Source: Ectocarpus siliculosus (Eukaryota > Sar > Phaeophyceae > Ectocarpales > Ectocarpaceae). From it: a stretch of DNA of 64,000 nt. How positions within the stretch are numbered: position 1 is the stretch's first letter; each line of letters opens with the position of its first letter. This document shows, one piece after another, positions 19,618 to 32,506 of this stretch. Location of the stretch: positions 62,001 to 126,000 of the forward strand of contig FN648151.1 of assembly GCA_000310025.1 (NCBI GenBank), written 5' to 3'. Made by a program: the position numbers and the translations under genes. Below the pieces are notes generated by a model, which was not told the origin of the DNA, did no database searches, and saw only the letters and a program-made list of their open reading frames with translations.

Positions 19618-20510
19618 TAAAGTGAATGGTAGAGTACCATTTGGGGACTTGGTCGTCCGAGGTGTTACGTACAGTAGGAAGAGTTCCCCACACCGGTGAA
19701 TAGAGAGAAACCCCGGCTGCTATTCTTCGGGGAGAGGGAGAGACAGCAGTAGTACTGATGGACAGAGACACGGTAGGATAGGCGCAGAGAGCTTCTGCGG
19801 GGAACATGTTCTGTCTGCGGGGTTTCTCAAATCCCCTCCCGTTAAGGGAAAAAACAAATGCAAAATGGCAATTTGAACGAAAAACATTACTCCGTAAAAA
19901 GTTTGTGTAGGCATAGCCGATACCGACTGCTGTATATTGAAACCGTCGAATTGACACCGTCGATTTGCCAGATGCGTTTTGTTCCCGTATTTTCGGGGTA
20001 ACAGCGTTCGAAGAGGAGCCTTTGGAGTAATCGCTCTCTCGGAGAACTCACGTGCAAGGAGAAGGTACACTGGGCAGCGTAGAACAGGAGAGCTACACAG
20101 CAGTACGTGAACTGACAGAGAGGGATACTAAGGATTGGCCAGGTTTGGAGGCCAAGAATATGTGTTGTTTCCGTCCCACCCACCCTTTTCTTTCGAAGCT
20201 GAGAGAACGGAAGGGATACAATGGGTAAAGTGAACGGCAGGGTATCATTTGGGGACTTGGTCGTCTGAGGTGTTACGTACAGTAGGAACAGCTGCCCACA
20301 CCAGTTAAAAGAGATAAACCCCGGCCGCTATTGTTAGGGTAGGGGGAGAGCCAGTACAAGTACTGATGGACAGAGACACGGTAGGATAGGCGCAGAGAGC
20401 GCCTGCGGGGAACGTGTTCTGTCAGTGTGGTTTCTCCCTCTTCCCCTCACGTTACGAGAAACATTAACGGAAAATGACAATTCGAAACCATAACAATAAC
20501 CGTATAGTTT
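19618..20510. repeat. Direct repeat pair (about 290 bp each)
   Basis: 19618-19905 and 20225-20510 are direct repeats, about 80-85% alike by eye. They share tttggggacttggtcgtc, gaggtgttacgtacagtagga, actgatggacagagacacgg and taggataggcgcagagagc. The 320 bases between them hold no gene. They could be remnants of LTRs or a local tandem duplication; no TG...CA ends or primer-binding site were identified. Confidence 0.75.
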
Positions 20511-20514
20511 GATA

Positions 20515-21780
20515 TGGCATACTCTTCGTCGTTGAGTATTCGAGCGTTCAAAACGGGTCAGGGGGTGCGGTATCTTGTGTCACCTACGGTACTGCATTCT
20601 GCGTCAAGTCTATGATTTCCGTCTGTCACGCTCGCCGGTGGTCCGTTCAATGCTGTATCTTCTTCCCACGCGAGAACAGCATTGACGAAAAGCTGACTTG
20701 CTGCTGTCGTCTTTAGATGCGTGGGGTCTGCAACACAGTCGGCTCTTCAAGGACGACTTCCGCCAAAAGCTACAGAAGCGTGTTTTCTGACCAAACCTAT
20801 CCACCGCCCGTCATGCGATGTTCAAAACACGGGGAAAACGGGATCCATCGAGTTGTGGGAAACCTTGCCTCTCTTCTCCAATTCCACTCGATGCATATAT
20901 TTTTCATGACTGGAAGCAGCGTGGCTGTGCGCGACGAGTTCGTTGTTATGCACATGGATCGCCCATGAGCTGGAGCCAGCGATCATCGTCAACGTTAGAC
21001 GGGCCAATCTGATATCTGCAACCACGTCTTGGCATGGGTTGATCGGGCACGTTCACGGTTTTGGAATAACCAAGTTTCTTGAAGACTGAAAAGGTAACCC
21101 CGCAACCACCGCACCCGAAAATCGGACGCGATTCTCCACAAGATTTTAATGCTGTTAAGCATCCAGCAGTCTGTAGGCGCAAGAGAATGCGTGTTTGAGT
21201 GGTCTCCGTCATGAGAGATCAAGTGAAAGCTTCACCGTGTCGGTACTTGTCCCTTCGCGACTTCCCCAAGCACCCTCACATCCCCAAACATTCAAGACTA
21301 GATGTGTGGGCAAGCATAACCAATTCCAACGAAACTGGGGTACACTCACGAGAGTTGCAAGCGTGGTCGGTACATGTTGTGTCGATACAGCGGGCGTGAT
21401 GCATGGCACCAACCCTGTCGACAAGAGCATCCCGCTACCCCAACGATGTCACCAATAAGCGTCTTGAGAGAGGACAGTGGGAGTGGCGTGTTTCACAAAG
21501 CCTAGCACAGCATGCACGATACACGGACTATCATCATGTTTTTAATTCGAAGGCTGAAAAACAAAACTTCAAACTCACCGTCTTCGGTACTGCGCCGCCT
21601 CACCGCGCCTGCATTCTTCCCCTGTTCCTGACTCGGAGGCCTTCCGTTGGCGCTTCGTCGGCTCTCTTGTAGGACTGGCAATCGAAAAGGTACGAATTGG
21701 ACATAGATGAGCGCCGACAAAACAGCGGTGGGATCGAAGCGACAGGCAATTGTATCCTTACTTCATATAGAACGTTTGCT
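20515..21780 (-). repeat. Family A dispersed repeat, copy 3 (left part)
   Basis: Starts directly after the direct repeat pair and matches 11993-13130 and 39863-40860. Shared blocks include gagtattcgagcg, tcgtcgcgcac...agc, gggttgatcggg and cttcggtactgcgccgcctc. It continues at 23100 after an inserted stretch. Confidence 0.65.
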
Positions 21781-22050
21781 CTCTAACCAGCGGAAAATTC
21801 TCTCGGGCTCTCAGAGCGCTCCATTTCGGCTCTCTCTCGGCTGCTCACAGAGCGGCATTTGCGTCCTTCCGGGATCTCCGGGATCTTTCGAGCGCTTCTT
21901 TATCTTTCCGCTTCCGTGGGATATAGATAGATAGGTGGTATGCATGCATGTTTTTCTCGCTCTGTGTTTGCCCCGTTCGCGTCTGGCTCGCTCGCTCGCG
22001 GAACCGTTCGCCACTTTCCTCTGCTCCCCATCCACGACGCATGTCATTCT

Positions 22051-22133
<83 letters not shown>

Positions 22134-23100
22134 CTCTCCTCTCTTCTCATACACCCGTCTGTCTTTCCGTTCTCCCATGTCGGGCTCTCATACGGGTTAT
22201 CGGTACGTTGTACATTCATGTGAACATTACGTTCGCTTTGTCGTCATTTTGCGTTTCTCCGCTCTCCCTTTATTTATGTCTTCTCACGCTGCGTCGCTCG
22301 CTCGTGGAACCTTTTCTCTGGTCCCCATCCATCCATACACCACGTATTGTGCCAGCCTCTCTGCCCTCTCATACACCGGCATGTTCTCGGCTCTCACGTT
22401 ATTGCATGTCAGGCTCTCACAGGTCGTATTCTGCATTAAAGTTTATCTCTCATCCGGGATCTTCTGATGTTTTCCGTCCATCGTTCCGCCTTTGTTCTCA
22501 CATGCCAATACGTCACTGTTTGCGTCTCGCATGCTTGCGGAAACCGGATGAATCGGTTAGCGGACCCTCAATCAATCTGGCGGGGCTCATGGGTCAGACC
22601 GTCACTCGGCGGGCCCGTTAATCATCTACAGCACATTTGTTTCATATTTTGTTCACCGACGCGGCGCTTCTTCTCTGATTCTCCGTCGCTCCGCGGTCTC
22701 CCTTTCCCGTTAAGCGGAAACTATGCATAGCAGCTGATGACACCAGCATAGCAGTAGCTCGAACGATCTGGTCAGTTCGTTGCCCAGTCCTTTTCTCTCG
22801 CCGGGGTCGTTCATTCCAGTTGCGAGGCTCAAGTACGTTTGGCACTCCAGTCCACACGTATGTTGTGGCCGAGCAATCGTACTTAAACTTCGCACTCCAC
22901 AGTGGGAACTTCGCGGTCCGCATGTACGTATATTTGAACTGTGTGCCGCGCTATCCGATACAGCTTGCTGCCGCAATGTACGGATATCTACTCAGTTGAT
23001 ACACGATGAACGATGCGAGCAGCCGCCTGGCGAACATCTGGCGGTGAGATCGAGGTCTATTGAGCGGGGCGACGAAAGCCGCCAGCACTTCCACGCCCCG
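21781..23100. other. Sequence interrupting family A copy 3
   Basis: About 1.3 kb not present in the other family A copies. It contains the (CT)n microsatellite and two diverged blocks related to each other (about 21935-22040 and 22240-22350, both with the gctcgctcg...cggaacc motif). Long plus frames here (for example 21935-22621) are opened by the CT repeat and are not credible genes. It may be an inserted element. Confidence 0.5.
22057..22132. repeat. (CT)n microsatellite
   Basis: About 38 CT units with one interruption near 22121, followed by imperfect CTCC units. Confidence 0.95.
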
Positions 23101-24180
23101 TTCATCTATTTCATTTTGATGTTTTGTCAGATACATGTACTGCTATGACACGAATCGAGCACGCCCTCTTTCTGCACCGATCCATATTTAAAATCATTTT
23201 CAATACATTTGTACCACCGCTGCCACGAATGTTGAGTACCACCGATGGCGTATCTTGGAATCGATCTATTGGGCGGGGCGGCGAAAGCTGCCAGACCCCT
23301 ACAACACCAACCGTTCGTCGATTGTGCCGAGCGTTTTGATGGGCGCGTCTAGTCGATGCCAAGAAAGCACAGGCCCCGGGGTGGCCCATGTGGCTTGTCT
23401 TTGAACGGGAAAACAACGTGGGTTACGGTGGAAAGGGTCAAGATCGCGCGGAGTTTCGAGCCCTCGCTTTTCATTCTAAATTCTCGACCGAGCAACGCGT
23501 ACCGTCTGACCAAGGACTAGACGTCGGTTAAACAATCCAAAAAACGCTAGTACAAAGAGGAATTGCGGGTGCCCCTGCGTACACGTGTGTGAATGCGACA
23601 CACAATAAACAACCGAGCACAGGCACCAGCAAACGCACCCGAACCTACTGCGGGCTGCAAACACTTATGGCTTTGCACAGCTTCGGCAGGCTCCAAGCGT
23701 GTGCCATTGCGTGTTTCATACGTGGGTTCCCCAATCTGAACGCATCCCCGACGACAACAAGGGCGTTGGGTCTCGCCACTCGTTTTGAAGGATTCGAAAC
23801 CATCCTTTTGGGTCGGTCGTATATTGCAGCAACTTATAGTAGAACAAACCCAACAAGCGAGCGACACCCGCACCTTGCACGTACATGCGACCGCGCATGT
23901 GTGTCACAGCTGCTGCTGTTCTATGTGAGGGGACAGGTACATGAGTCCCATCTATCCAGCCTGCCTGATCCTGTCAAACTGCTTTATCAAGTACCAGTAT
24001 ATGATTGTCATGTCATGTTGAAAAGGCCACCACTCCTCTACGTCAGCAGCGTGGCCCAACAAGCTCACCCAACCTGGTTTCGAATATTTGCTCTGAGATG
24101 TGGATAGTTCGCGGATATACCTACAGAGCAGAATGCTACCCTTCTGGGTTGAATTCCAGTGCCATGCTGTGGGATGGGGG
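23101..24180 (-). repeat. Family A dispersed repeat, copy 3 (right part)
   Basis: Continuation of the copy interrupted at 21781-23100. It matches 17170-18060 over most of its length and 40880-41430 over the first half, including gggcggcgaaagctgcc, cgcaacgcgtaccgtctgac, atggctttgcacagcttcgg and gaacgcatccccgacgac. Confidence 0.65.
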
Positions 24181-24970
24181 TGCAGTCTTGCACCAGTTAT
24201 CAGGCCACGACTTGTTCGTAGTCGTATTGAAGACGGTTGAGATCATGGTACTTCAGCTTGAGACGATGGACAAAAGGAACCAGGCATTCCGAAGACCTCA
24301 GAATCGCAAGCAGATGATCCCCGCATTCGGCCCTGTCACTAACGCAGGACGTCTCATCATGTCGAACTACCTTCGCTCACCTTTCGGCGTAGTTTGGTTG
24401 CGATCTACCGGCTGCCCGAACGCTCTGCCGACGGGGGGCCTTGCCAGTGTCCCCGAGCTTGCGCTTACCTCGCCACGGTGCCTGCAGCGAAGCATGGCAC
24501 AACGACAAACAGTGGATCTCATTAATGCTATTGCACCTAGACGGCTCCGGTGCTATACAGACCAAACTACACGGGCAACATAACCTTCGCGTAGAGTCCG
24601 GTCAACCGCAGTATCTCAACGCGAACGCGGGGCTTGTGAATCGCCTTGTTGATGTGGAGGTGGATATTTGCCAAACAGCTCCCAGATGTGTTTCACAAAG
24701 CAGAGGCTACTGGTGGAGTCACGATCGTGAGTTGTGGTTGTGGTATCTTGAACGGGAATTTTCTACGCAGGTCCATCAGAGGACCAATCTTGAAGGAAAA
24801 GGAGTCCCTACCTTCGCCATCGGCCGCACCAGCGATGCTGCCTAAAGCTCGTGAAATATCACCTGCTGGACGCAATAATCACGATTTCCAGCGATAGGAT
24901 CTCGATTCATCAGGCATCAAACGCCGCTACCGCATACTCAGGGCGAACACGCGGTCAACACCGTTGGCCC
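24181..24970. other. No assigned gene
   Basis: A plus frame 24005-24583 and a minus frame 24693-24875 are open, but no motif or paralogue was recognised. Likely further repeat debris. Confidence 0.4.
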
Positions 24971-25170
24971 ACCTCCTCCTCCTCCTCCTCCTCCTCCTCC
25001 TCCTCCTCCTCCTCCTCCTCCTCCTCCTGCTCCTGCTCCCGCTCCCGCTCTTCGTCCCTCTCCTCCTCTCCCTCCACCTCCACCCCCCCCTCCCCCTCCC
25101 CCTCCTCCTCCTGCCCCTCCTGCTCTTTCTCTTCTTCCTCTTCCTCTTCTCGATCTCCCCCGTGGGTGTG
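24971..25170. repeat. (TCC)n and related CT-rich low-complexity tract
   Basis: About 19 TCC units followed by imperfect C/T-rich triplets. Poly-Leu, poly-Ser, poly-Glu and poly-Gly frames across it are artefacts of the repeat. Confidence 0.95.
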
Positions 25171-25689
25171 CTGTGGATGACACCCAACAGTGCATCGGCA
25201 CAGCACCATGCAGTATCACACGGGCGAGAAACGAATACCCCGTATACATGTAACATTCGCCCGCAGCGAGAGCTAGAACCAGTGCTACTCCATGACATAG
25301 CTCGGACATCGAATATCACCGAGAATTACTACGTCGCTTCCGTCTATTGGTTGGTTAAACTCGGTCTTGCCAGTTCCGAAATCTGCGGCCGCGATGATGC
25401 TTCTCTGCCGCCACGCCTTGGTGGGCGGGAGAGTGCAAGAGAAGTTCCATGCCCAGCACAACGTTGCCACCAAACGGCCACAAACTGGATGTAAGGCAAT
25501 GCCTCGACCATTAGGCGGTCATCAAGGGGCCCATATACGTTTTGATCATGGCCTGATCAGCTTTCAAATTGGACCACGCGCTGCTATGGCAACTTCAGTC
25601 AAGGGCATCGTTGGCCGAGACACCCTCCTACTGCTGCAAGCACGCAAAACAATACACCGTACGAGTCTACAACGCCCACAGGTACCTAC
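25171..25689. other. No assigned gene
   Basis: Between the TCC tract and a candidate minus-strand exon. A plus frame 25367-25708 shows no recognised motif. Confidence 0.4.
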
Positions 25690-26032
25690 CTCGGACCGCC
25701 TCTGCTGATGGGTAGTTCCAACCTCTGGCGTCGCTTTAACGGTGGGTGAGGTGCTGTGCTCCTCTTCATCTTCAGACAGTTCTGACTCGTCGGCCTGCGA
25801 CACGGAGGCGGGACAGTCGTCAACGGGCAGCCGCACAGCTAATGAGTGTAGAAGGACGGTGGAGATTTTTCATTCCGATTGTCCTGAATCCGTACGAAAC
25901 GGGAAGGGATGTAGTATCGTGTTTTCGGTGCTTCATGCGGCCGATAAGCGCACCTCGCGCAAGACTAGAATAACTCACCTTGATCGCCACATTAACATCG
26001 TAATGCTCGACTTGAGAACCAGAAGAGGACAT
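25690..26032 (-). CDS. Candidate small acidic protein, two exons
   Basis: Splice model by eye. Exon 1 is 26032-25979 (ATG, 18 codons), ending in AAG before a consensus donor gtgagt. The intron is 25978-25795. Exon 2 is 25794-25690 (35 codons) after the acceptor gtcgcag, ending in GAG before gtaggt. Both junctions are phase 0 and stay in frame, which is the main support. Exon 2 is acidic (SELSEDEEE). A next acceptor (gcttgcag) would give one Gln and a stop. No family was recognised, so it may be chance. Confidence 0.3.
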
Positions 26033-26572
26033 CGCGCCTGCGCGTAAAATTTGATACAACACACGAAAATCGACACGACGTCGTTTCGAACGTTGCAACG
26101 ATGTCACGAAGGGACCATGTAGGTGGTATGGCAGAACACGCTATTGGCACGCAGTTCAGGCTCATGATCATACACCATCAAGCATCAAGTATCAAGTGTC
26201 ACGCCAATCAGGCCATTCTTTGTTGTCGTCCAAGCTCTTGACCCACTTTGTGCCTCACTGCCGCTCTTGCCGCCGCTCGGCAATCTCCTGAATGAGGTGA
26301 TAGGAACAACGGGACAAACGTGGTGGAACAAGGGGCGACATTAGTGATACGTTGTCATAACCACAGCAGTTCGCGGTCAGCTCTACAGCACCGTGGCGGG
26401 GTGTGGGGCATTTCGACACGGCCAGTGCGAAATGTTTCTCCATGTGAGCATTCAAGATCGAACGATCTGAACAGACGATACTCGAGACGTCGGTTTGACA
26501 AAAAAAGGAAGCCCCGCCAAAGCGAACACGCAAGTAGCTATCCCACGACGTCAAATAAGGGCATACACGTAC
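26033..26572. other. Possible intron/exon material of the minus-strand genes on either side
   Basis: On the minus strand it holds an acceptor-like ctgttcag near 26470 followed by about 38 open codons in the phase left by the upstream exon (phase 2), but no supporting motif. Nothing else is seen. Confidence 0.3.
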
Positions 26573-26946
26573 GCCATGCCCGCCGGTGGCTCAATGTCCG
26601 CTTCCAAGGCTGCCGCCACAGCTTGTGCCGCCTCTGATGATTCGACTGCCGCCTTCACCGCTGTCAATTTTTCCGCAGCCGCCGCTCTTGCCGCTTGAGC
26701 TACGGATACCACCTCAGCCGCTCTGGCGGCCGCCGCCTCTGCTGCGTCTGCCGCCTTCACGACCTTGACTGCTTCCGCCTTCGCCATGCTGGCTGCTTGA
26801 GACACACTTGAAGCTGCTTGTGACAGAGAGAGGGAACCAAGACCAGACGTGCGAGCTCCGACTTCTTCCTCGACCGCTGAAAGGTTTGAAAACGCCAACC
26901 TAAGCTTCTCCGAAGTGCCCGCCAACTGTTCTCTTGCCGTCGCCAT
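26573..26946 (-). CDS. Ala-rich coiled-coil protein, first exon
   Basis: ATG at 26946 in a reasonable context, then about 124 codons rich in Ala, Glu, Val and Ser with heptad-like spacing (AAEVVSVAQAARAAAAEKL), predicted helical or coiled coil. The segment stays open until a donor-like gtacgt at 26572, after the codons for PPAGM; unspliced, the frame ends seven codons later. The family is not recognised. Ala-rich helical composition is common in algal structural and chloroplast-associated proteins, but no targeting signal is evident. The next exon is not certain. Confidence 0.45.
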
Positions 26947-29883
26947 ATCTCCTCAGCCTGCCTGTGGTACAGACGATGGCGGCGACGGAAGGGGTAGCGC
27001 TAAGGTGCCGATGTCAAGAGGGCGGGTATTGCTGGTGGTTGTCACTCAGAAGTCTTGCACCTTGGTCATATGAAAAAAAAAAGAACGATCAAATATATCA
27101 TGGAGGGTAGTGTCTATTAATCAATATCTCGTTAATGTAAGATTTGGGAGGACCTGATGATGGCGCTGTTCGCGCTTTGTTGCCACGAATTGACACAGCG
27201 AGGTGCGGCATAGTCTAGCCAACATTTGAAAACGCCGGCACGACCAAGGAAGGGACGTGCTTACTGGTGTTTGTTTTGGTGACCTCGGGTACGCGAGGAG
27301 AGAGAACACCAACCTACGTTGTCTGGTCATCAACAACAAACATCAAAGTCGCAGATTGGACGATGCTTCCAAAACGCGTTCTTAACGCTCTGCCACCTCC
27401 CACCACGACACCACGCAACCATGAAAAGGGCAGCAGCGCAGCCCTCGGGATGCGTATCTGAGGGGCACGGGAGGCAAAAGCAAGTGTAGCGCGTACAGCA
27501 CAACAAAGCCTCTCCTCGTGCGATATGCACTGCGTGTAGACAGGCAGTGTATTCGTAGTCCTGGTGCGGATTTCTTCCGTAGGACGCATCCTCGGCTCTT
27601 GGCGGGAGGTTGTAGAATGGAGAAATGGCTCTGACTGTTCATAATGTAAGTCGTCTACCCACGGTTCTATTCCGCTTTTCGACGCCGCAAAATGGTTGCT
27701 ACAGTTTGCTTGCTGTTGAAGTCGTTCTGTGTACGGGGTTTGGGGAAAGTTGGTGCTCAATCAAGCCACTTCTTCTTGCAACGGTTTCACTTTTCAAGTT
27801 CCAACAACGAGGGAGGAACGCTCCAGAGTGACAATGGATTGGAGCTCCTTTACGTCAGAAGTACATGCTGTGTGTGTGAGCGCGTCTTGAAAGGCGCAAT
27901 TGGGTACGCAGTTTTCCTCTTAATAATCCAGGAAACGTGGGCAAAACTTAGTTTTCCAAAGTCAAACTCCAGTACGAAACTACCAGCTTTGTAGCTGCTG
28001 TGCGGCCCGACCTTGAAACGCTTCAAGCACACAGTGACGACGAATCACCGCCCATATGAGTGTGTGGGACCGCGAACTTCAGCGCAGCTCTTCCCTCACA
28101 CGCCATACTCGATGTGAATACCTGCCGTCATGTGCGTGTAGGTATACAAGGCTACCTCCGGAGTGGGGTAAAGAGAGCACCGCGGCAAGGGGTGATGCGA
28201 GAACATGCAAAACGCAATCAGAGGAAACAGACCAATAAAAGGGTTCGCGCCATTTCTGGGAGGTTGGCGCCAGGTTTTTTCCTTGATAAAGGATGCAGGA
28301 ATTCTGCTGCAAACAAGTGTTCGTGTTCTGGATTTTGTTGGTTGAAAGTCCGCATGCGAACATACGTGCGTGCCGACCTCCCGAACTCGGGCTCAGCGGC
28401 CTGCGCGGAGATAGATGGTGTGCATTGCTCGGGATGTCTGCTGACACCGCCACCACATGCTTCAATGGCTCGACTTCTGCTGGAAACTACAGTGCATGGG
28501 CCTGCTGTACTATTGTATGCATAGTTCAGCAGTCGGAAAATCATGGCCAGCAGACGACTTGAGCGGCGTCATCAGCGGGGTTTTTCTACAAGGAAACGCA
28601 CACACTCGAAAGGGCAGCGAAGAACAAACGACGGATGTATATACGAGTGCGTTTCCAGCGTGCGAACAGTATAAGGTAGTGCCCGTAGCATCGTGACGTC
28701 TCAAAAATCCGGTGGGGACGAGGCGAGATGAGACAGCAGTCCACAACGTCTCCGCCGTATGACAGAACTGAACAGAAAACAAATATGTGGCTTGAATTGC
28801 ATCCTGTCGACAGCGGTCTTCCTCTGACCGCGTATGTTCTTTTCCCCTGTCGATGCCCGCCCGCACGTACACGCTCGCTCCACAGCCGCTCGGACAGCTG
28901 CCGCGGCAACGCTCTGCTGTTGTTGACATGTGCTGACAAATGGCTCAACATCAGATCAGAATCAGCTGTTCACCGCGAACATTTTTGCTTGAAGCTGACG
29001 TCTTCTGCCGGGCTGTTCGACAAGACAGACCACAACTTCAGCGACAGGTGGCCCGACGGCTGGAGAGAATCAGTGCAAAGTCTCTTACAGCCCAAACAAA
29101 ATTCCTGAGACTCTGGTGAAAGAATTTGCAAATATGAAAATAGTTTTACAGGCCAACAGCAAAGGCGCTTGAAGCGTTTCAAAATCGGACCCCACCGCAC
29201 CTACAAAAATCCTGCTTGTCTGTAGCCCACCGATCCCGATGCGTTTGGAAAATTACCGGCCTGTAAGGTATCACAAGGGCTACAATCTTCGATCCTAACA
29301 TTGTACACGACTGGGGAGTAGCGGACGGATATTTTCCGATGCACACCCCGAACTCGATGATAAAAGGGTAGTTTGGAAAATCGTCGACCGCTTCTATGGA
29401 TCGCAATGAGCCGCGGAGCGCGAAGCGCGACCGTTCTTTTCTCTCCGCCCCAGGACGGAAAAAGCAGGCTCTATCTACCAGGGGCCGAGTTTCAATAAAC
29501 GACCGTCTAAATTTGCCCTCCTTATCGACCAGAACGAGGTCCTAGAGCACCGATTGACGATCTGCTGGGTTGTGAGGAAGAAGGAAAATAGGGCAATCTT
29601 CACCGCACCGGTTTGGTCGCGCTCCGACAGCAGATGGCCGTACTTCACCGGCATTTGTACCCAAAAACCATAGGAGTAGCTCACCCCCATCCCCGGGGAG
29701 TTGAGAGGTAATGGGGGAACAAAACGTCGGATATCTTCCACACACACACACACAGTCACGCAAGTCGCTTGGTTTAAACCAGGAGGAACAGAGGAAGCAC
29801 TCAGCTAAACAAGCAACACCGCTGGGAGGGGCAAGACAGCACCGGCGGGGGAAAAGAGCCATGCACAGAGCTCGTGGCGGATG
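26947..29883. other. Intergenic or repeat-derived DNA, no gene recognised
   Basis: Many short frames on both strands (for example 28060-28524 plus, 27314-27760 minus, 28510-28929 minus), overlapping each other and without motifs, paralogues or paired splice sites. An AC dinucleotide run lies at about 29741-29752. Confidence 0.55.
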
Positions 29884-30300
29884 CCTGTCATTGTTGCTGA
29901 TTCGGTGTGTGGGGAGGAATCATCGGTAAACCAGTGCCTCGGGCAGAAAAGCTACAACCTGAGCCGAGCAGACGCGGCGGGTTTCTTTCAGGCAGTGCCA
30001 GACTCGTGCGCTCGCAATTTCTGAGCGTCCTACAGCCTCCTGGTCTGTATCAATCACCACACAACACGGATCTTGGACACAGTTCGTGGCAGATACCTTT
30101 GTTATTGCTGCTGCTTCGGTGTGTGTGGAGGGGTCACCCTTGGAAACAGAGCTGTGTGCCACGGGAAAAATGGCCTCTTTTCGTGGTGGCGGGTGTTTTT
30201 GCTCGCATGCATGCATTTTGCCGACTCTCGCCACCTCAGCTTCCGTGGGTCCTATGGCTCCGTGCCTTCTATCAACCGCCACACAAGACGTTTCATACGC
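29884..30300. repeat. Diverged tandem duplication (about 200 bp unit)
   Basis: 29884-30072 and 30103-30296 share, in order, a cattgttgctg...cggtgtgtg block, a cc-gtgcc block and a tatcaa-c-ccacaca block. Diverged, with no coding role recognised. Confidence 0.5.
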
Positions 30301-30429
30301 ACATCTCGCGGGGAATGGCTTTACAGTTGCTGCAGCGCAGCGCTACGCTGTGCAGAGAAACCACCTAAAAAAAACAAATCGGTGGGGGAACGTATGCATG
30401 CCGTCTTCTACCACAAGTGACAGAGGATA

Positions 30430-30640
30430 CATCACCCCGTGTATCGATTATGAAAGCTCGAGTACTTCACGTCGAAGAGGATCCGAAACCCAGCGAAACG
30501 TTGTCGGAAAGCTCTCGACGAGACGGTTCCCACACCACCATTAGCGGCACGGGCATTTGTGATGTGGAGCAACCGAGCTTTGAAATTGGTACAGGGGGTG
30601 TGGTGTCTGGTGTTTCCTACGGTACTGCTGTACAGTTCGC
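30430..30640 (+). repeat. Family A fragment, inverted
   Basis: The reverse complement of 39720-39880 matches here. The encoded peptide keeps EED, SRRDG and the PSFEI motif seen on the minus strand of copy 4, now read on the plus strand (frame 30417-30791). It is the only family A fragment found in this orientation. Confidence 0.5.
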
Positions 30641-31171
30641 GAATCCCAACGGCCGTTCGTTCAAGGAACATTTTATTTTGTGTTGTGAATCGGATTCAAC
30701 AAATGTTCGACAGCCACCCGCCACCGCACCAAAGCACCGTAGATACACAGACTTCTGCAAGGTATTGAGCGACTACCCCGCGGCTCATTAACCCTGTGCT
30801 ATCTACAGTAGTAGTGGCCACAACCTCAGCTACTAAAATTGTACTGACAGTATACACGAGGGGGGGGGGGGGACGGGCGGCTAACCTTACGATGGAAGTG
30901 TCGTACAGTACTGGAGTTGAGTTCGGAAAACTAAAAGTTTCTCAGATTTTTGAAGAGGAAACCTGCGCCCGTAAGATGAACAAAACAAAAGGCGGCAAGG
31001 TGCGCCGACGCCGACTACGTGCTGCAGTTTGGCATGGTTTATCGAGGTGGTGCCCGGTGGCTGAAACGTCGTGTCACAGCCCCGCGGTGTCGAAATGGCC
31101 AGAGCTTGGGGGGCCGACACACAGGGTATCATGCATCTGTTGCCCTCGATTGCCGGAAACAGCAACAGCAT
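30641..31171. other. No assigned gene
   Basis: Contains a run of about 12 G at 30860-30871 and short frames only. Confidence 0.5.
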
Positions 31172-31655
31172 GCAACGACAACCAACAAGCGAACATCGCG
31201 GAACCGCCCTCTCTAACCAGGCATGGCTTGAGAATGCCACACGTTCCAAAGTAACCGATGTACAGTCGTGCAGGACACTAGTTTCCCAAGATAAGGGGAG
31301 AGGAAGGCACCACAGTGTGGGGGGGGTGCTGATTCTCGATCTGTCAGAGATTACCTCGCCACATCGCCTGTTTCGTCGCCAGAGGTCAGGGCTGCTTACA
31401 GAATCGCGGGTTTACGAAGACGGCGTTTGGAAGCACGAATACCTCACCAATCGGACGATGTGACAAGAATGTGCTGTTTGGCGGCGGCTCTCCGTCTCCG
31501 GGCGGCGGGCTTTTATAGCGCGTCTCTCTCTCCAAGCTCCCAAGCGCGTACGCTGGAGGCCTATCGATGGAGCGCACGAACACACGAACACGCCTTTTCA
31601 TATTTGTTTTCGCGAGAGGGCGGGAACGTCCACCTCCGCCAATCAGCGCAGTCCA
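31172..31655. repeat. Family S repeat, copy 1
   Basis: Matches 41775-42255 in the same orientation: gcttgagaatgccac, aagataaggggagagga, acgaatacctcaccaatcgg and tccacctccgccaatcagcg. The last block holds a CCAAT motif kept in both copies. A TATA-like tgtgtatatatcc follows at about 31665 in this copy only. Confidence 0.65.
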
Positions 31656-32506
31656 AATAGTCTACTGTGTATATATCCTTCCTCTACATACAACAAACAC
31701 ACGAATATTGTGTACTACTGTCAGAATTCTGTTGCAGCTCATCGTGGGCGCCCAAAGGAGCAGTGCTGATGAGTTGGCCACCCCGGCGGATTCATCCTTC
31801 ACGTGGTTTCGATCTGTTTTTTGTGTGCATGCCGTCCGACCCTATGTACAGCAGCATGACAAGATCCACACCCGTACTTTATTCCCTCGCCGTCTCATCA
31901 TGCCCATCTTCGACTTTCTCGACCAGACGCCGACTGTACACAGTCGTAGGAGTGTGGAATTAGCTGTGTGTGACGGCATCTTCCACGCACCCACTCCTCC
32001 TACCCGTCCGTGCTGGTGTGTCGATGGGAGTCTTGTACGTCGGGATACAGCAGTGAAATTCTCGGGTTCTTTATGGAAGCAAAGTTGGACTACAACAGCG
32101 AGAGCAAAAATTTGCATCCATGCAAATATGTAGATAGCTCGATTACTGTTTGTTTATTCTTCACAGCAGTGTGGACCAGACGCCGGACGACGTCCGCCTA
32201 GTATGCGGTAGGCGACGACCATGACTGGATGGGATACCCCCTGCGACGGCGAGCCATACTAACTACTACTATTACATGCGATGCAAACATCCGTTTGCGT
32301 GTCGTGCGCCTCTGCCACATGTTCACCAACAGGTACACGCAGAGCTCCCGCTCTCTCTTTAGTTGTTACCGCGCAAAGGCTCTCCTCGGGGACCTTCCAC
32401 ATCGTTTATACTACTGCGGTACTACTGTACAAAGAAGTCGTGATGGGAGTGTCGAGGTACTTGTGTTGTCACGGCAGCTTCCTGCCGTTGCGATTGCCAT
32501 GGTCGC
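31656..32506. other. No assigned gene
   Basis: A plus frame 31567-32133 (189 codons) crosses from family S into this stretch without recognisable motifs. The frame at 32229-32510 overlaps another at 32281-32559. Not supported as genes. Confidence 0.4.

Noticed and set aside
21935-22621. 228-codon plus frame
   Set aside because: Opened by the (CT)n microsatellite, giving a Ser-Leu run; flanks have no coding signals.
24927-25494. Glu-, Gly- and Leu-rich frames on both strands
   Set aside because: Artefacts of the TCC microsatellite.
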